Shown piece after piece: positions 1-9,469 of a stretch of DNA of 64,000 bases. The number at the start of each line of letters is the position of its first letter. The stretch's first letter is position 1. Origin of the DNA: Erythrobacter donghaensis (GTDB lineage Bacteria; Pseudomonadota; Alphaproteobacteria; Sphingomonadales; Sphingomonadaceae); the NCBI RefSeq assembly GCF_002155425.1, contig NZ_MUYG01000010.1:1-64000 (forward strand), written 5' to 3'. The notes under the pieces are model-generated. The model did not search any database. It had not been told where the DNA came from and worked only from the letters and a program-made list of their open reading frames with translations. The position numbers and the translations under genes were made by a program.

Positions 1-1
1 C

Positions 2-85
2 CCGCTGCTCGACGATCCGGTCACGAGCGGCAGCGATGCGTCGGTGCTGGGCCTGACCACACCGCCGACAGGGGGAGGGAAGTGA
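2..85 (+). CDS. C-terminal fragment of an upstream protein (truncated by window edge)
   Basis: An open frame runs from the window edge to a TGA just before the CHAT gene. It encodes 27 residues ending in LGLTTPPTGGGK. The low-complexity Gly/Ser/Thr/Pro tail and the one-base gap to the next ATG suggest a real gene end in the same operon. The family cannot be seen. CHAT/CHASE2/FecR neighbourhoods in related bacteria often carry a two-partner-secretion haemagglutinin-like protein here, so that is a guess from context only. Confidence 0.5.
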   Translation, partial: PLLDDPVTSGSDASVLGLTTPPTGGGK

Positions 86-86
86 C

Positions 87-3000
87 ATGATGCACCACCG
101 TGCTCTCACTGCCGTCGCCGCGCTGCTTGGCCTCGCCACGCTCGGCCTTGCCGCACCGAGTCTGGCGGGCAGCGCCGAAAGCACCGTCAGCCTCAGCCTC
201 AGGGACTCGTTCCCGATCGGATCCAACGGGTTGTGCGAGGCACAGATCCTCCCGCCCGAACCGGGGGCGGGGCTGTTCGACCGGCGTTATGCGGTGATCT
301 GCCGCGATTCCGCAGCGCCCGTCGGCACGCTGTGGGTGACGAGGGACTCAGGCGGCGAGGCCATGCCCGAACGTTTCGTCGGTGCCGGGGCCGAATGCCG
401 CCAAACCGCTCCGCCGGCATCGCTGCCGGGGCTGACCACCATCGACCGGCGCAATTGCGCCCGCGCAGGGAGCGTGCTGCGCACCGATCTGCTGGTCGCC
501 TCGCGCGGCAACCGCACCTATGCCGCATCGGGCCTCACTGCCTATGCCAAGGCGCTGGAACTGGGGATCGCCTCGCTCGCCAGCGACGAGGTCGTACCCG
601 GCACGGTCGAAATCCCGCTTACCAGCACCACAGATGCGCTCGCCTTTGCGCGCCAGCAGGCCGAGGCGATCGCCGCCGATCAGGCGCTGGCCGAGGCCTA
701 TCGCCGCTCGAACGCGGGCAATTTTGCCGAGGCGTCGGAATTCTTCGCCGCCTCCGCCGCCGCGCTCGCCGGGACGGGCGCAGCCGAAGCGCAGCTCAAC
801 GAAGCGCTCCAGCAATCCAATCTCGGCAATTTCGCCGAGGCACGGCGGTTGTTTGCGCTGAGCCGCCCGCTGGCCGGATCGAGCCCGCTGCTCGCCCGGC
901 TCCAGCGCAATTACGAAGGCCTCGACGCGCTCAACCAGCGCCAGCCGGGCCGCGCGCTGGCGCTGCTCGACACCCCGCTGGCGAGCGAATTTGCCGATGG
1001 CGATGCGCTGCGCAATCTCGCGATCGGCCCCGCGCTGGCCGGACAGCTGGCGAGCGAGAGCGGGCGGATCACCGGCGAATATTCGCTCAGCCTCACCCCG
1101 CTCGAACGCGCGCGGCTGCTCGATGGGCAGCACGCCTATGTCAAGGCGACGGCGCTGCGGCAGGCGGGCCGCGCCGCCGAGGCCGAGGGCTTCCTGCGCG
1201 CCGCCGAAGCCGCTTTCGGCGAAGTGCGCGGCGGGCGCGTGGTCTCGGTCGCGTGGCTGCGCGCGCAGGTGCTGGGCGAACTCGCCGAGGTGGCCGAGCG
1301 CGCCGGCGCTCTCGGCGAGGCCGAGGGGCTGCATCAGTCGGCCATCGCGCTGCTTGCAGCGACCTATCCCGGCACCCCGGCGTTCGGCTCTGCGCAGGCG
1401 CAGCTGGCCGGCTTCTACGCCCGCGCCGGACGGCGGGACGAGGCGCTGGCGCTTTATCGCGGCGTGGTGAGCGAGGCCAAGGGCCGGGCGCTTCCCTCGC
1501 TACGCGGCGTCATGACGCCCTATTTCGCGCTGCTGACACCGACTGGCACTGGCGATGCCGCTGCCGCCGCCGATGTCTTCGCCGCCAGCCAGCTGCTCCA
1601 GCGCCCCGGCCTTGCCCAGACGCAGGCGGCGCTTGCGCGGGAGCTTTCCGAAGGCACCGACGAAGCCGCACAACTGTTCCGCACTGCCACCAATCTCGGG
1701 CGCGGGGTCGAACAGTTGCGGCTCTCGCTGCTCGAACTCGAGAGCCTGCCCGAAGCTGACAGCCGTCAGGCCACCCTGATCGCCGAGCGGCGCACCCGGC
1801 TGGAGCAATTGCAGCAGCAGCAGGCCGAGGTGTTGACGCGCCTTGCCGCCTATCCCCGCTACCGCGCGGTCAGCGGCGAGGGGATTGCGCTGCCCGAATT
1901 GCAGGCGATCCTGATGCCGGGCGAGGCCTATGTGAAGCTGGTGACGCTGGAGCGCGAGGCCTATGTCGTCCACGCCACCCGCGATGCTGCGCAGGTGTGG
2001 CGCGCCGATGCGACGCCGCAGCAACTCGATGCGCTGGTCACCCAGATCCGCGACAGCATCGCGGTGGTCGAAGGCGGGCAGGTGCTGACCTATCCCTTCG
2101 ACATCGCCGCTGCGCGCGAGCTTTATGTCCGCCTGTTCACCCCGGTCGCGGAGACCCTGCCCAAGGCGCGCCATATCGTGTTCGAGCCCGATGGCGCGCT
2201 GCTGAAGCTGCCGATCAACCTCTTGGTGACCGACGATGCCAGCGTTGCCGCTTACAACGAACGGATGAAGGCCAAGGGCGCTGACGAATATGATTTCCGC
2301 GGCACCCGCTGGCTCGGACGCGAGACCGAGGTCAGCACCGCGGTCGCCGCCGCCGCTTTCCGCGACGTGCGCGCCGCGCGGCCATCTGACGGCAAGCGCG
2401 CCTATCTCGGCCTTGGCGAGAACGCCCCGATCGGCACCGCTTCGCCAGGCGCGGCGCGCACCCGTGCGGCGCTTGAGGCGGGCGAGAAATGCGTCTGGTC
2501 GCCCAATATCTGGGCCAACCCGGTCAAGGCCGACGAACTGCGCGAAGCCGCCGCGCGCTTCCCAGGCACGGCCCGCGTGCTGACCGGCGCGGATTTCACC
2601 GACAGCGCGGTGGAGGCGCTGCCCGACCTCGCCGAATATCGCATCCTGCACTTTGCCACCCATGGTCTGGTGACAGCGCCGCAGCCCGAATGCCCGCCGC
2701 GCCCGGCGCTGCTGACCAGCTTCGATGCGAGCGCGGGTTCCGACGGCCTGCTCAGCTTTGCCGAGATCTTCGACCTCAGGATCGATGCCGATCTCGTGAT
2801 CCTTTCGGCCTGCGATACCGCCGGCACCGCCACCGTGGGGGCGACCCGCGAGGCGGGGGTGACCAGCGGCGGCGAATTCGCGCTCGACGGGCTGGTGCGC
2901 GCCTTCGTGGGGGCGGGCGGGCGAACGGTGCTGGCGAGCCACTGGCCGGTGCCCGATGATTTCGACGCGACCGGGCGACTGGTCTCGGGCCTGTTTGCTG

Positions 3001-3134
3001 CCGACGGGCGCAGCACAGCGGAGGCCCTGCGCGCCTCGCAAACAGCCTTGATGGATGACGCCCAGACCTCGCACCCGTTCTACTGGTCGGCCTTTGCGGT
3101 GGTGGGCGACGGTGCGGCCAAGCTGGCGCGCTGA
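87..3134 (+). CDS. TPR-CHAT domain protein (caspase-like peptidase family)
   Basis: 1015 residues with a Sec-type signal peptide near residues 1-27. A long alpha-helical TPR-like region follows (about 190-560, with repeated A-x-x-F-A-E-A patterns), then a C-terminal CHAT domain (about 690-1010). The CHAT catalytic pair is visible: His859 in HFATHG and Cys909 in LSACDTA. CHAT proteins are caspase/separase-related cysteine peptidases, often fused to TPRs that recognise partners. Here the signal peptide points to the periplasm or outside. The ATG is one base after the previous stop, and the cyclase gene starts 16 bases after this stop, so the genes look co-transcribed. The substrate is unknown; the adjacent FecR-like protein or the truncated upstream protein are candidates by position only. 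Confidence 0.9.
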   Translation: MMHHRALTAVAALLGLATLGLAAPSLAGSAESTVSLSLRDSFPIGSNGLCEAQILPPEPGAGLFDRRYAVICRDSAAPVGTLWVTRDSGGEAMPERFVGAGAECRQTAPPASLPGLTTIDRRNCARAGSVLRTDLLVASRGNRTYAASGLTAYAKALELGIASLASDEVVPGTVEIPLTSTTDALAFARQQAEAIAADQALAEAYRRSNAGNFAEASEFFAASAAALAGTGAAEAQLNEALQQSNLGNFAEARRLFALSRPLAGSSPLLARLQRNYEGLDALNQRQPGRALALLDTPLASEFADGDALRNLAIGPALAGQLASESGRITGEYSLSLTPLERARLLDGQHAYVKATALRQAGRAAEAEGFLRAAEAAFGEVRGGRVVSVAWLRAQVLGELAEVAERAGALGEAEGLHQSAIALLAATYPGTPAFGSAQAQLAGFYARAGRRDEALALYRGVVSEAKGRALPSLRGVMTPYFALLTPTGTGDAAAAADVFAASQLLQRPGLAQTQAALARELSEGTDEAAQLFRTATNLGRGVEQLRLSLLELESLPEADSRQATLIAERRTRLEQLQQQQAEVLTRLAAYPRYRAVSGEGIALPELQAILMPGEAYVKLVTLEREAYVVHATRDAAQVWRADATPQQLDALVTQIRDSIAVVEGGQVLTYPFDIAAARELYVRLFTPVAETLPKARHIVFEPDGALLKLPINLLVTDDASVAAYNERMKAKGADEYDFRGTRWLGRETEVSTAVAAAAFRDVRAARPSDGKRAYLGLGENAPIGTASPGAARTRAALEAGEKCVWSPNIWANPVKADELREAAARFPGTARVLTGADFTDSAVEALPDLAEYRILHFATHGLVTAPQPECPPRPALLTSFDASAGSDGLLSFAEIFDLRIDADLVILSACDTAGTATVGATREAGVTSGGEFALDGLVRAFVGAGGRTVLASHWPVPDDFDATGRLVSGLFAADGRSTAEALRASQTALMDDAQTSHPFYWSAFAVVGDGAAKLAR

Positions 3135-3150
3135 AGCGCTTCCCTGCACA

Positions 3151-5208
3151 ATGACTGATCCCCCTGCCCGCACAAAATCGCGCCTTAGCTGGGCGGCGCG
3201 TAGTTGGCGCAACCTGCGCGAGGCAGGCACGGTCCAGCTGGGCCTTACCGTCATGCTCGTTTGCGTGGCGCTGTTCATCGCGCGCTACAGCTGGGTACTG
3301 CCCGGCGGAACGGTGGCGACCCCGCTCACCAGCGAGGCCGAGCGCGCCTTCTACGACCTCAGGGCCTATTACGCCGCCGATCTGGTCGAGGAAGATCAGC
3401 GGGTGGTGCTGGTGGTCTATACCGACCAGACGCTGATCAAGGCGCGCAAACGCTCGCCGCTCGACCGGGGCTTGCTGGCCGAAGCGCTGCGCACGCTCGA
3501 CGCGATGGAGCCCAAGGCGATCGGGATCGACATCCTGTTCGATCAGCCGCAGGACGAGGATGACGAACTGATCGCCGCGCTGCGGGGCATGAAAACGCCC
3601 GTCGCGGTCGCCTATGCCGCCACCGCGACCAATCCCGACGACATCGAATACGAACAGCAGCAGTATCTCGAACAGTTCCTGGCGCGGCTGGAGGGCAGCA
3701 AGGCGCAGCCGGCGAGCATCCGGCTCGACAACACCTTCGGCGCGACCCGGGTGTGGCCCGACATCCGCCCCGGCATCCCGCCGCTCCTCGGCCGGGTGAT
3801 GCTCGCCGAGGCGGGGGAGCCCGCCACCACCTTTGCCGGCTACGAGGGCGCGATCGACTACCGGCGGCCCAAGTTCCAGGATCAGGTGTTGTTCCCGCCC
3901 GCCCAGATCGACCTTTTCGTCGACCCCGATCCGGAAATCCTGCCCTTCCTCACGGAGCAATTTGCGGGCAAATATATCCTGATCGGCGGCGATATCGTCG
4001 ACTATGACCGGGTCGAGACGACTTTCACCTCGATCAACGGTGAAGTGCCCGCCGGAATCTCGGTCCATGCCGAGATCATCGCTCAGATGCTCGACAACCG
4101 CGTGCTCAGGCCGATTCCGGGCTGGGTGCTGTGGGCGATGGCGGTGCTGGCGATCCTCGCCGCGATTCTGACCGCGCTGCTCGAATGGCCCGCGCGGCGG
4201 CTGGCGCTGCTGGGCATCGCGCAGCTGGTGATCTTTCAGGGCTTTCCACTGCTGTTGCAGCTTCGCAATGTCGACACCTACGGATTGCCCCCGTTCGGCT
4301 GGTTCATCGGGTGGGTGATCGTCTTCGCCGCCGTCACCACCACAGCGCGCGCATCGGGCGCGGTGCAGCGCAATTTCGCCACCGGGGCGCTGGGCAAATA
4401 CATCCCGCGCGACATCGCCCAGGCGATCATCGACAAGCCCGAGCTGCTGTCGCTGGGCGGGGAAAAGCGCGCGATCTTCGTGCTGTTCAGCGATCTTGAG
4501 GGCTTCACCAAGATGAGCCACGCGATCCCGCCGGAGATGGTGGCGAAGATTCTGAACCGCTACCTCGATACGCTCAGTCAGGTGGTGCTCGACCATGGCG
4601 GCGTGATCGACAAGTTCGTCGGCGATGCGGTGGTGGCCTTCTGGGGCGCGCCGATCAGCCGGCCCGACGATGGCGCGCGCGCCGCGCGGGCGGGCTATGC
4701 GATGTGGCAGGCGGGCGAGGCTTTCCGCCGCGAGGTGGCGGCGATGGACCCGGGCCTCCCGCCGATCGGCAAGACCCGCGTGGGCCTGCATTATGGCGAA
4801 GCGGTGATCGGCAATTTCGGCGGGGCGAACCGCATCCAGTACACCGCGCTGGGCGACTCGATGAACACCGCCGCGCGGCTCGAGGCGGCGAACAAGGCTT
4901 TGGATTCGAGCGTGATGGCGAGCCGCGAATTCGCCGAGGCTTCGGGGCTGGACTGGTGGCGGGCGATGGGGCGGGTGCGACTGCGCGGGCGGGCGCGGCC
5001 GGTCGAGCTGTTCGAGCCTGCGCCCGATTTCCCCGCCGAAGACCGCGCCGCACTGGGCGAGGCGAGTGTGTTGTCCGTCACCGACCGTGCTGCGGCAATG
5101 CGGCTAGTGAAAGGCGTGGCCGGGCGCCATCCCGATGATTCGGCGCTCGGCAATCTGGTACAGCGAATGCAGCAATTGGACGACGGAGGAACCTATGTTC
5201 TTGGCTAA
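3151..5208 (+). CDS. CHASE2-domain class III adenylate cyclase
   Basis: 685 residues. One N-terminal membrane helix (about 28-48) precedes a periplasmic CHASE2 sensor (about 50-310). Three membrane helices follow (about 322-400), then a cytoplasmic class III nucleotidyl cyclase domain (about 435-640). Metal-binding aspartates are Asp448 (FSDLEGF) and Asp492 (VGDAVVAFWG). The Lys in VIDKFVGD, the Thr-bearing YTALGD stretch and the Asn/Arg in NTAARLE fit an adenylate rather than guanylate cyclase. I chose the ATG at 3151 because the longer frame would run back inside the CHAT gene. The likely role is to make cAMP in response to an extracytoplasmic signal. The 3' end overlaps the next gene by 14 bases. 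A cAMP-phosphodiesterase-like gene and a cNMP-binding oxidoreductase lie within 17 kb. Confidence 0.92.
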   Translation: MTDPPARTKSRLSWAARSWRNLREAGTVQLGLTVMLVCVALFIARYSWVLPGGTVATPLTSEAERAFYDLRAYYAADLVEEDQRVVLVVYTDQTLIKARKRSPLDRGLLAEALRTLDAMEPKAIGIDILFDQPQDEDDELIAALRGMKTPVAVAYAATATNPDDIEYEQQQYLEQFLARLEGSKAQPASIRLDNTFGATRVWPDIRPGIPPLLGRVMLAEAGEPATTFAGYEGAIDYRRPKFQDQVLFPPAQIDLFVDPDPEILPFLTEQFAGKYILIGGDIVDYDRVETTFTSINGEVPAGISVHAEIIAQMLDNRVLRPIPGWVLWAMAVLAILAAILTALLEWPARRLALLGIAQLVIFQGFPLLLQLRNVDTYGLPPFGWFIGWVIVFAAVTTTARASGAVQRNFATGALGKYIPRDIAQAIIDKPELLSLGGEKRAIFVLFSDLEGFTKMSHAIPPEMVAKILNRYLDTLSQVVLDHGGVIDKFVGDAVVAFWGAPISRPDDGARAARAGYAMWQAGEAFRREVAAMDPGLPPIGKTRVGLHYGEAVIGNFGGANRIQYTALGDSMNTAARLEAANKALDSSVMASREFAEASGLDWWRAMGRVRLRGRARPVELFEPAPDFPAEDRAALGEASVLSVTDRAAAMRLVKGVAGRHPDDSALGNLVQRMQQLDDGGTYVLG

Positions 5209-5941
5209 GACGACGAAGCGGCTGGCACGGTTTGCGATCACGGCGGCGGCGCTGGCGCTGCCGGTAGCGGCCATGGCGGGGGTGGTGGTGAAGTCCACCG
5301 GGCCTTCCTCGAGCAAATTCCCGGTCGGCACCAAGCTTGATGACAATGCCACGATCACGCTCAAGGGCGGGGACGTGGTGACCGTGCTGACGGCAGAGGG
5401 CACCCGCGTCATCAAGGGCGCAGGCACCTTCCGCGTGGGCGACCGCCCGCAGGTCGCCGCCGACCGCTTCGCCTCCCTCACCCGCAAGCGCGCCGCCACC
5501 CGCGTGCGCACCGGGGCCGTGCGCGGCGAGAACGATGCGACCGTCACTAACCCCAGCCTGTGGTACACCGACGTCACCCGCTCGGGCACGATCTGCCTCT
5601 ATGACCTCGCCACGGTGCGCCTGTGGCGGCCCGGCACGCTGGGCATCAGCACCTACCGGATCGCCGATCATGAGGGCGCGAGCCAGTCCGAAGTGACCTT
5701 CGACGACATCTACAATGTCGCCACCATCGACCCGGCGCGCCTGCCGATCACCGAAGGCGGGCACTACATGATCTCCGCCCCCGATGGCACCGTGACCGCC
5801 GAAGTCACCTTCGTATCGCTGGGCGAGGATTACGCCGCGCCCGATGCCCTTGCCGAGGCGCTGATCGCCAAGGGCTGCACCGTCCAGCTCGAAGCGCTCG
5901 CCTCCAGCCTCGAAGCCTCGGCCGAGGCGGGCGGCGATTGA
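5195..5941 (+). CDS. FecR-like exported protein
   Basis: 248 residues with a clear signal peptide (KRLARFAITAAALALPVAAMA), so periplasmic or exported. The early part (about 30-90) has the beta-rich FecR-type pattern seen in proteins that follow CHASE2 cyclases: short strands around KFPVGTKLDDNATITLKGGD and VIKGAGTFRVG. The remainder (about 100-245) has two cysteines, and the C-terminus is Ala/Glu rich. No anti-sigma transmembrane helix is present, so it is not a classical FecR. The start is set by an AGGAGG-like site 8 bases upstream, and it overlaps the cyclase stop by 14 bases, implying translational coupling. It may act as the extracytoplasmic partner or cargo of the CHAT/CHASE2 proteins. 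Family assignment is moderate; function is unknown. Confidence 0.7.
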   Translation: MFLAKTTKRLARFAITAAALALPVAAMAGVVVKSTGPSSSKFPVGTKLDDNATITLKGGDVVTVLTAEGTRVIKGAGTFRVGDRPQVAADRFASLTRKRAATRVRTGAVRGENDATVTNPSLWYTDVTRSGTICLYDLATVRLWRPGTLGISTYRIADHEGASQSEVTFDDIYNVATIDPARLPITEGGHYMISAPDGTVTAEVTFVSLGEDYAAPDALAEALIAKGCTVQLEALASSLEASAEAGGD

Positions 5942-6122
5942 CGTGATTGGCGGTTGCATCCCGCCGCGACAATTGGGACAAGAGGTGCGGGGCTGGCCAA
6001 CGGGAGGACTCGGCCCCACGCTGCAGGCAGGCTGACGCAGCGTTACAAGCATCGCGCGGGGGCGCGGTGCTAGCATGGGCTGCCGGTCCGGTATCGGCAG
6101 CGCACATCTCGGGGGGGATGGG

Positions 6123-7508
6123 ATGACGGGACATTGGGTGGAGGCCATCGCACAGCGGGCACTGCGACCCGTGGCGCTTCGCGTCGCCGCCGTGCTGGCG
6201 CTGGCCGCGCTCTACCCCGTCTCGACCGCGATCGGAAACGGAACCTATGAAGGCGTGGCGAGCTGCGCGGGTTCGACCTGCCATGGCCGGGCTGAGGGCA
6301 ATGGCGCGGTGGTGCGGCAGGACGAAATCGCCACCTGGCAGGAGCCGTCCTCGCCCTCCGGTGCCCATTCCCGCGCCTATGCCGTGCTCGGCGGGCGGCG
6401 CGGCCAGCAGATCGCGGCGAGCCTCGGGCTCGGCAATGCGCAGAGCGCGCCCGCCTGCCTCGGCTGCCATGCGACCAATGCGCCGCAGGGCCAGCGCGGG
6501 GCGAAGTTTACGCTGACCGACGGCGTGGGCTGCGAAAGCTGTCACGGAGCGAGCGGCGGCACCTGGCTTGCCGAACATTACGCGCTGCCTGCCACTCACG
6601 CCTCCAACGTCGCAGCGGGGCTGACGCCGCTCGACAATCCACGCGCGCGGGCGAATGTGTGCCTGGATTGCCATTACGGATCGAGCAAGCCGGGGCAGTT
6701 CGTCACCCATGCAATGATGGCGGCGGGGCATCCGCGCGTGTCTTTCGAGCTCGACCTGTTCAGCGCATTGCAGCAGCACCATCAGATCGATGGCGATTAC
6801 ACCGCGAGGAAAGGCGTGCCCGATGGCGTGCGGCTGTGGGCGGTGGGGCAGGCCGAGGCGGTGCGCCGCTCGACCAGCCTCTTCGCCCAGCCGCGCTTCG
6901 CCTATGAGGGCGCGTTTCCGCAGTTCTACTTCCTCGATTGCCATTCGTGCCACCGCACCATCACCGACGGGCCGCAGCGCAAGCTGACTTTCGAGACCAA
7001 CCCCGGCCGCCCGATCCCCTTCGGCAACCCGCCCTTCAATGATGAGAACATCATCATGCTCTCCGCCGTGGCGGGCGCGCTGGTGCCGGGCGAGGCCGAG
7101 GCCTTCCGCACCGCCGCGCGCGATTTCCACAAGGCGATGGGGGCCGGGCCGGAGCAGACGCGCGCCGCCGCGCAGGCGCTTTCGGGCCGCGCGGGCGCGC
7201 TGTCGGAAGCGCTTTCGGGCCGGGCCTATGGCAATGCCGACGCCTTCCGTGTCATCGCGATCATCGCGGGCGAGGCGACCGCCCCACGTTTCACCGACTA
7301 CGCCGGATCGGTGCAGGCGGTGATGGCGATCGACACGCTGCTCAATGCGCTGGTGCGCGAAGGCCGGGTGACGCAGGGCGCCGCCGCCGGGATCAGGGGC
7401 GATATCGCCCGCGCCTACAAGGCGGTGGAGGAGCCCAATGCCTACCGCCCTTCCGCTTTTCGCGCCGCGCTGAAATCGGCGGCGGGCGCGATCGGCAGGC
7501 TGCAATAG
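6123..7508 (+). CDS. Exported pentaheme c-type cytochrome (cytochrome c554-like)
   Basis: 461 residues with an N-terminal hydrophobic segment (about 20-36) acting as signal peptide. Haem-attachment motifs are C112-LGC-H, C137-ESC-H, C180-LDC-H and C273-HSC-H, all CX2CH, plus an unusual CX4CH at 48-54 (CAGSTCH). Several isolated histidines, as in QQHHQ and NYHK-like contexts, could be distal ligands. This is the arrangement of the cytochrome c554 family: a periplasmic multihaem electron carrier. An in-frame ATG also exists at 6075, but the one at 6123 lies just after a G-rich tract that could serve as ribosome-binding site. The next gene begins two bases after the stop. It is likely the periplasmic shuttle of the redox locus. 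Confidence 0.85.
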   Translation: MTGHWVEAIAQRALRPVALRVAAVLALAALYPVSTAIGNGTYEGVASCAGSTCHGRAEGNGAVVRQDEIATWQEPSSPSGAHSRAYAVLGGRRGQQIAASLGLGNAQSAPACLGCHATNAPQGQRGAKFTLTDGVGCESCHGASGGTWLAEHYALPATHASNVAAGLTPLDNPRARANVCLDCHYGSSKPGQFVTHAMMAAGHPRVSFELDLFSALQQHHQIDGDYTARKGVPDGVRLWAVGQAEAVRRSTSLFAQPRFAYEGAFPQFYFLDCHSCHRTITDGPQRKLTFETNPGRPIPFGNPPFNDENIIMLSAVAGALVPGEAEAFRTAARDFHKAMGAGPEQTRAAAQALSGRAGALSEALSGRAYGNADAFRVIAIIAGEATAPRFTDYAGSVQAVMAIDTLLNALVREGRVTQGAAAGIRGDIARAYKAVEEPNAYRPSAFRAALKSAAGAIGRLQ

Positions 7509-7510
7509 GG

Positions 7511-9469
7511 ATGCGCCGGGGGGGAACATTCTGGATTGCGGCGAGCGCGCTGGTTCTCGCCTCCTGCGGGGGTGGGGGGAGCGGCTCGGGCAGTCCCGGT
7601 GGCGGCACCGGAGGCGGTGGGCCAACCCCGACGCCCACACCGCCGCCTGCCGGACAGGTGTTCAGCGTCCCTGCCGCCGAGAGCCTGTCTTCCGCCGAGG
7701 TCGGCACAGTCGTCGCGCAGGCTGCTGCCGAGGCGCGGGCGCGCGGGGCGGCGGCGACGATCGCGGTCACTGACCGGGTCGGCAATATCCTCGCCGTCTT
7801 CGCCATGCCCGGCGCTGCCCCGCTGGCCCGCATCCCCGCCGCACCCGATGGCACCGCGCGCGATGTGCAGGGGCTCGATGTGCCGAGCGCCGGGGCCGCC
7901 ATCGCCAAGGCGATCACGGGCGCCTATCTGTCGAGCGGCGGCAATGCCTTCTCCAGCCGCACCGCCAGCATGATCGTACAGGAGCACTTCCCGCCCGCAC
8001 CGACCACCGCGGGGCTCGAAAGCGGCCCGCTGTTCGGGGTGCAGTTCAGCCAGCTGCCCTGTTCCGATCTCGCCGCCCGCGCGAGCGACGGGCTGATCGG
8101 GCCGAAGCGCTCGCCGCTCGGCCTCGCGGCGGACCCGGGGGGTTTCCCGCTCTACAAGAACGGCGTCGTGGTCGGCGGGGTGGGGGTGATCGCCGACGGG
8201 GTCTACGGGCTCGACACCAATGTGCTCGATCGCGACAATGACGTGGATGAGGCCATCGCGCTCGCCGGGACGCTGGGGTTCGAAGCGCCGGTCAGCATCC
8301 GCGCCAACCGCATCACCGCTGATGGCACGAGCCTGCGCTACACCGACATCGACTATAATCAGCTCACCGCCGCCCCCGGCGCAAGCTTCGCCGCCACCGC
8401 AGGCGCGCTGGTGCCGGTGATCGGCTATTACAGCGGCGCGGGGCCGCAGGCGGGGAGCGCCTATGGCACCGAGGCCTCGGGCATCCGCGCCTCGACCGCC
8501 GCGGAGTTCGCCAACCGCGACGCCTTCGTGCTGTCGAACGGGGCAGGCGCGAACCGCTTCCCGGTGCGCAGCGGCACCGATGCGGGCGACATCGCCGCCC
8601 CGCTGACGGCGGCCGAGGCGCGCGCGATCCTCGAGGAAGCCTTTACCGTGATGAGCCGCGCGCGCGCGCAAATCCGCCAGCCATTGGACAGCCGCGCGCA
8701 GGTGACGATCAGCCTCGTCGATACGCGGGGGGCCGTGCTCGGCCTCGTCCGCTCCCCCGATGCTCCGATCTTCGGAATCGACGTGAGCCTGCAGAAGGCG
8801 CGCACCGCCAATTTCTTCTCCGCGCCTTTCGCTGCCGCCGAGCTTTCAGCAGCGGGCGGCGAAGTGCCCGAATTCGTCACCCGCGCCCGCGCGTTTCTCG
8901 GCGATCCCAATGCGCTGACGGGGGCCTTCGCCTTTTCCGACCGGGCGGGGGGCAACCTGTCGCGGCCCTATTTTCCCGATGGCGAGGTGGGCCGCCCCAA
9001 TGGCCCGCTGTCGCGCCCGATCGCGCAGTTCAACCCCTTCTCGACCGGGCTGCAATCGGCGCTGGTGCTGGGCAATCTCGGCCAGCATCTCGCCTTCGTC
9101 ACCGGGCAGAGCGCGGCGGACACCCCGCGCGCCTGCACCAGCCTGCCGGGCGCGGGGGGCGGCAATCCCCGGCTGGCGAACGGCATCCAGATCTTTCCGG
9201 GATCGGTCCCGGTCTATCGCGGCGGGCAGCTGGTGGGCGGCATCGGCGTGTCGGGCGACGGGATCGATCAGGACGACATGATCAGCTTCCTCGGCCTCCA
9301 CAATGCCGGCGTCCGGCTGGGCGGCGGGCTGGGCAATGCGCCCGCAGACCGCCGTGCCGACCGCATCGTGGTCGATGTCGCGGGCCGGCAGGTGCGGCTG
9401 CGCTACGTCAATTGCCCCTTCGCGCCGTTCCTCGACACGGCGGCGCAAAACGTGTGCGAGGGGCTGTAG
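7511..9469 (+). CDS. Lipoprotein with two GlcG/HbpS (DUF336)-like haem-binding domains
   Basis: 652 residues. The start has a lipobox, LVLAS followed by Cys19, then a Gly-rich and Thr-Pro linker (20-48), so it is a lipid-anchored, surface- or periplasm-facing protein. Two related halves follow. Each begins with the GlcG/HbpS pattern of an A/V-x-D-x-x-G-x-x-L/V strand (TDRVGNILAVF near 88 and VDTRGAVLGLVR near 405). Each ends with a GG(I/V)GV-S/I-GDG-type motif (GGVGVIADG near 222 and GGIGVSGDG near 580). HbpS-type domains bind haem or small organic molecules. Cysteines at about 183, 541 and 636 could form disulfides. The gene sits between two cytochrome genes and the next gene starts on the following base. 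The specific role is inferred: a haem or redox accessory subunit. Confidence 0.75.
   Translation: MRRGGTFWIAASALVLASCGGGGSGSGSPGGGTGGGGPTPTPTPPPAGQVFSVPAAESLSSAEVGTVVAQAAAEARARGAAATIAVTDRVGNILAVFAMPGAAPLARIPAAPDGTARDVQGLDVPSAGAAIAKAITGAYLSSGGNAFSSRTASMIVQEHFPPAPTTAGLESGPLFGVQFSQLPCSDLAARASDGLIGPKRSPLGLAADPGGFPLYKNGVVVGGVGVIADGVYGLDTNVLDRDNDVDEAIALAGTLGFEAPVSIRANRITADGTSLRYTDIDYNQLTAAPGASFAATAGALVPVIGYYSGAGPQAGSAYGTEASGIRASTAAEFANRDAFVLSNGAGANRFPVRSGTDAGDIAAPLTAAEARAILEEAFTVMSRARAQIRQPLDSRAQVTISLVDTRGAVLGLVRSPDAPIFGIDVSLQKARTANFFSAPFAAAELSAAGGEVPEFVTRARAFLGDPNALTGAFAFSDRAGGNLSRPYFPDGEVGRPNGPLSRPIAQFNPFSTGLQSALVLGNLGQHLAFVTGQSAADTPRACTSLPGAGGGNPRLANGIQIFPGSVPVYRGGQLVGGIGVSGDGIDQDDMISFLGLHNAGVRLGGGLGNAPADRRADRIVVDVAGRQVRLRYVNCPFAPFLDTAAQNVCEGL

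Noticed and set aside
1500-3278. 592-aa minus-strand frame opposite the CHAT gene
   Set aside because: Antisense shadow of a GC-rich gene: Arg/Gly/His-rich with no domain or signal, and fully overlapped by a well-supported gene.
2776-4791. 671-aa minus-strand frame opposite the cyclase
   Set aside because: Arg/His-rich shadow of the CHASE2 cyclase, without recognisable motifs.
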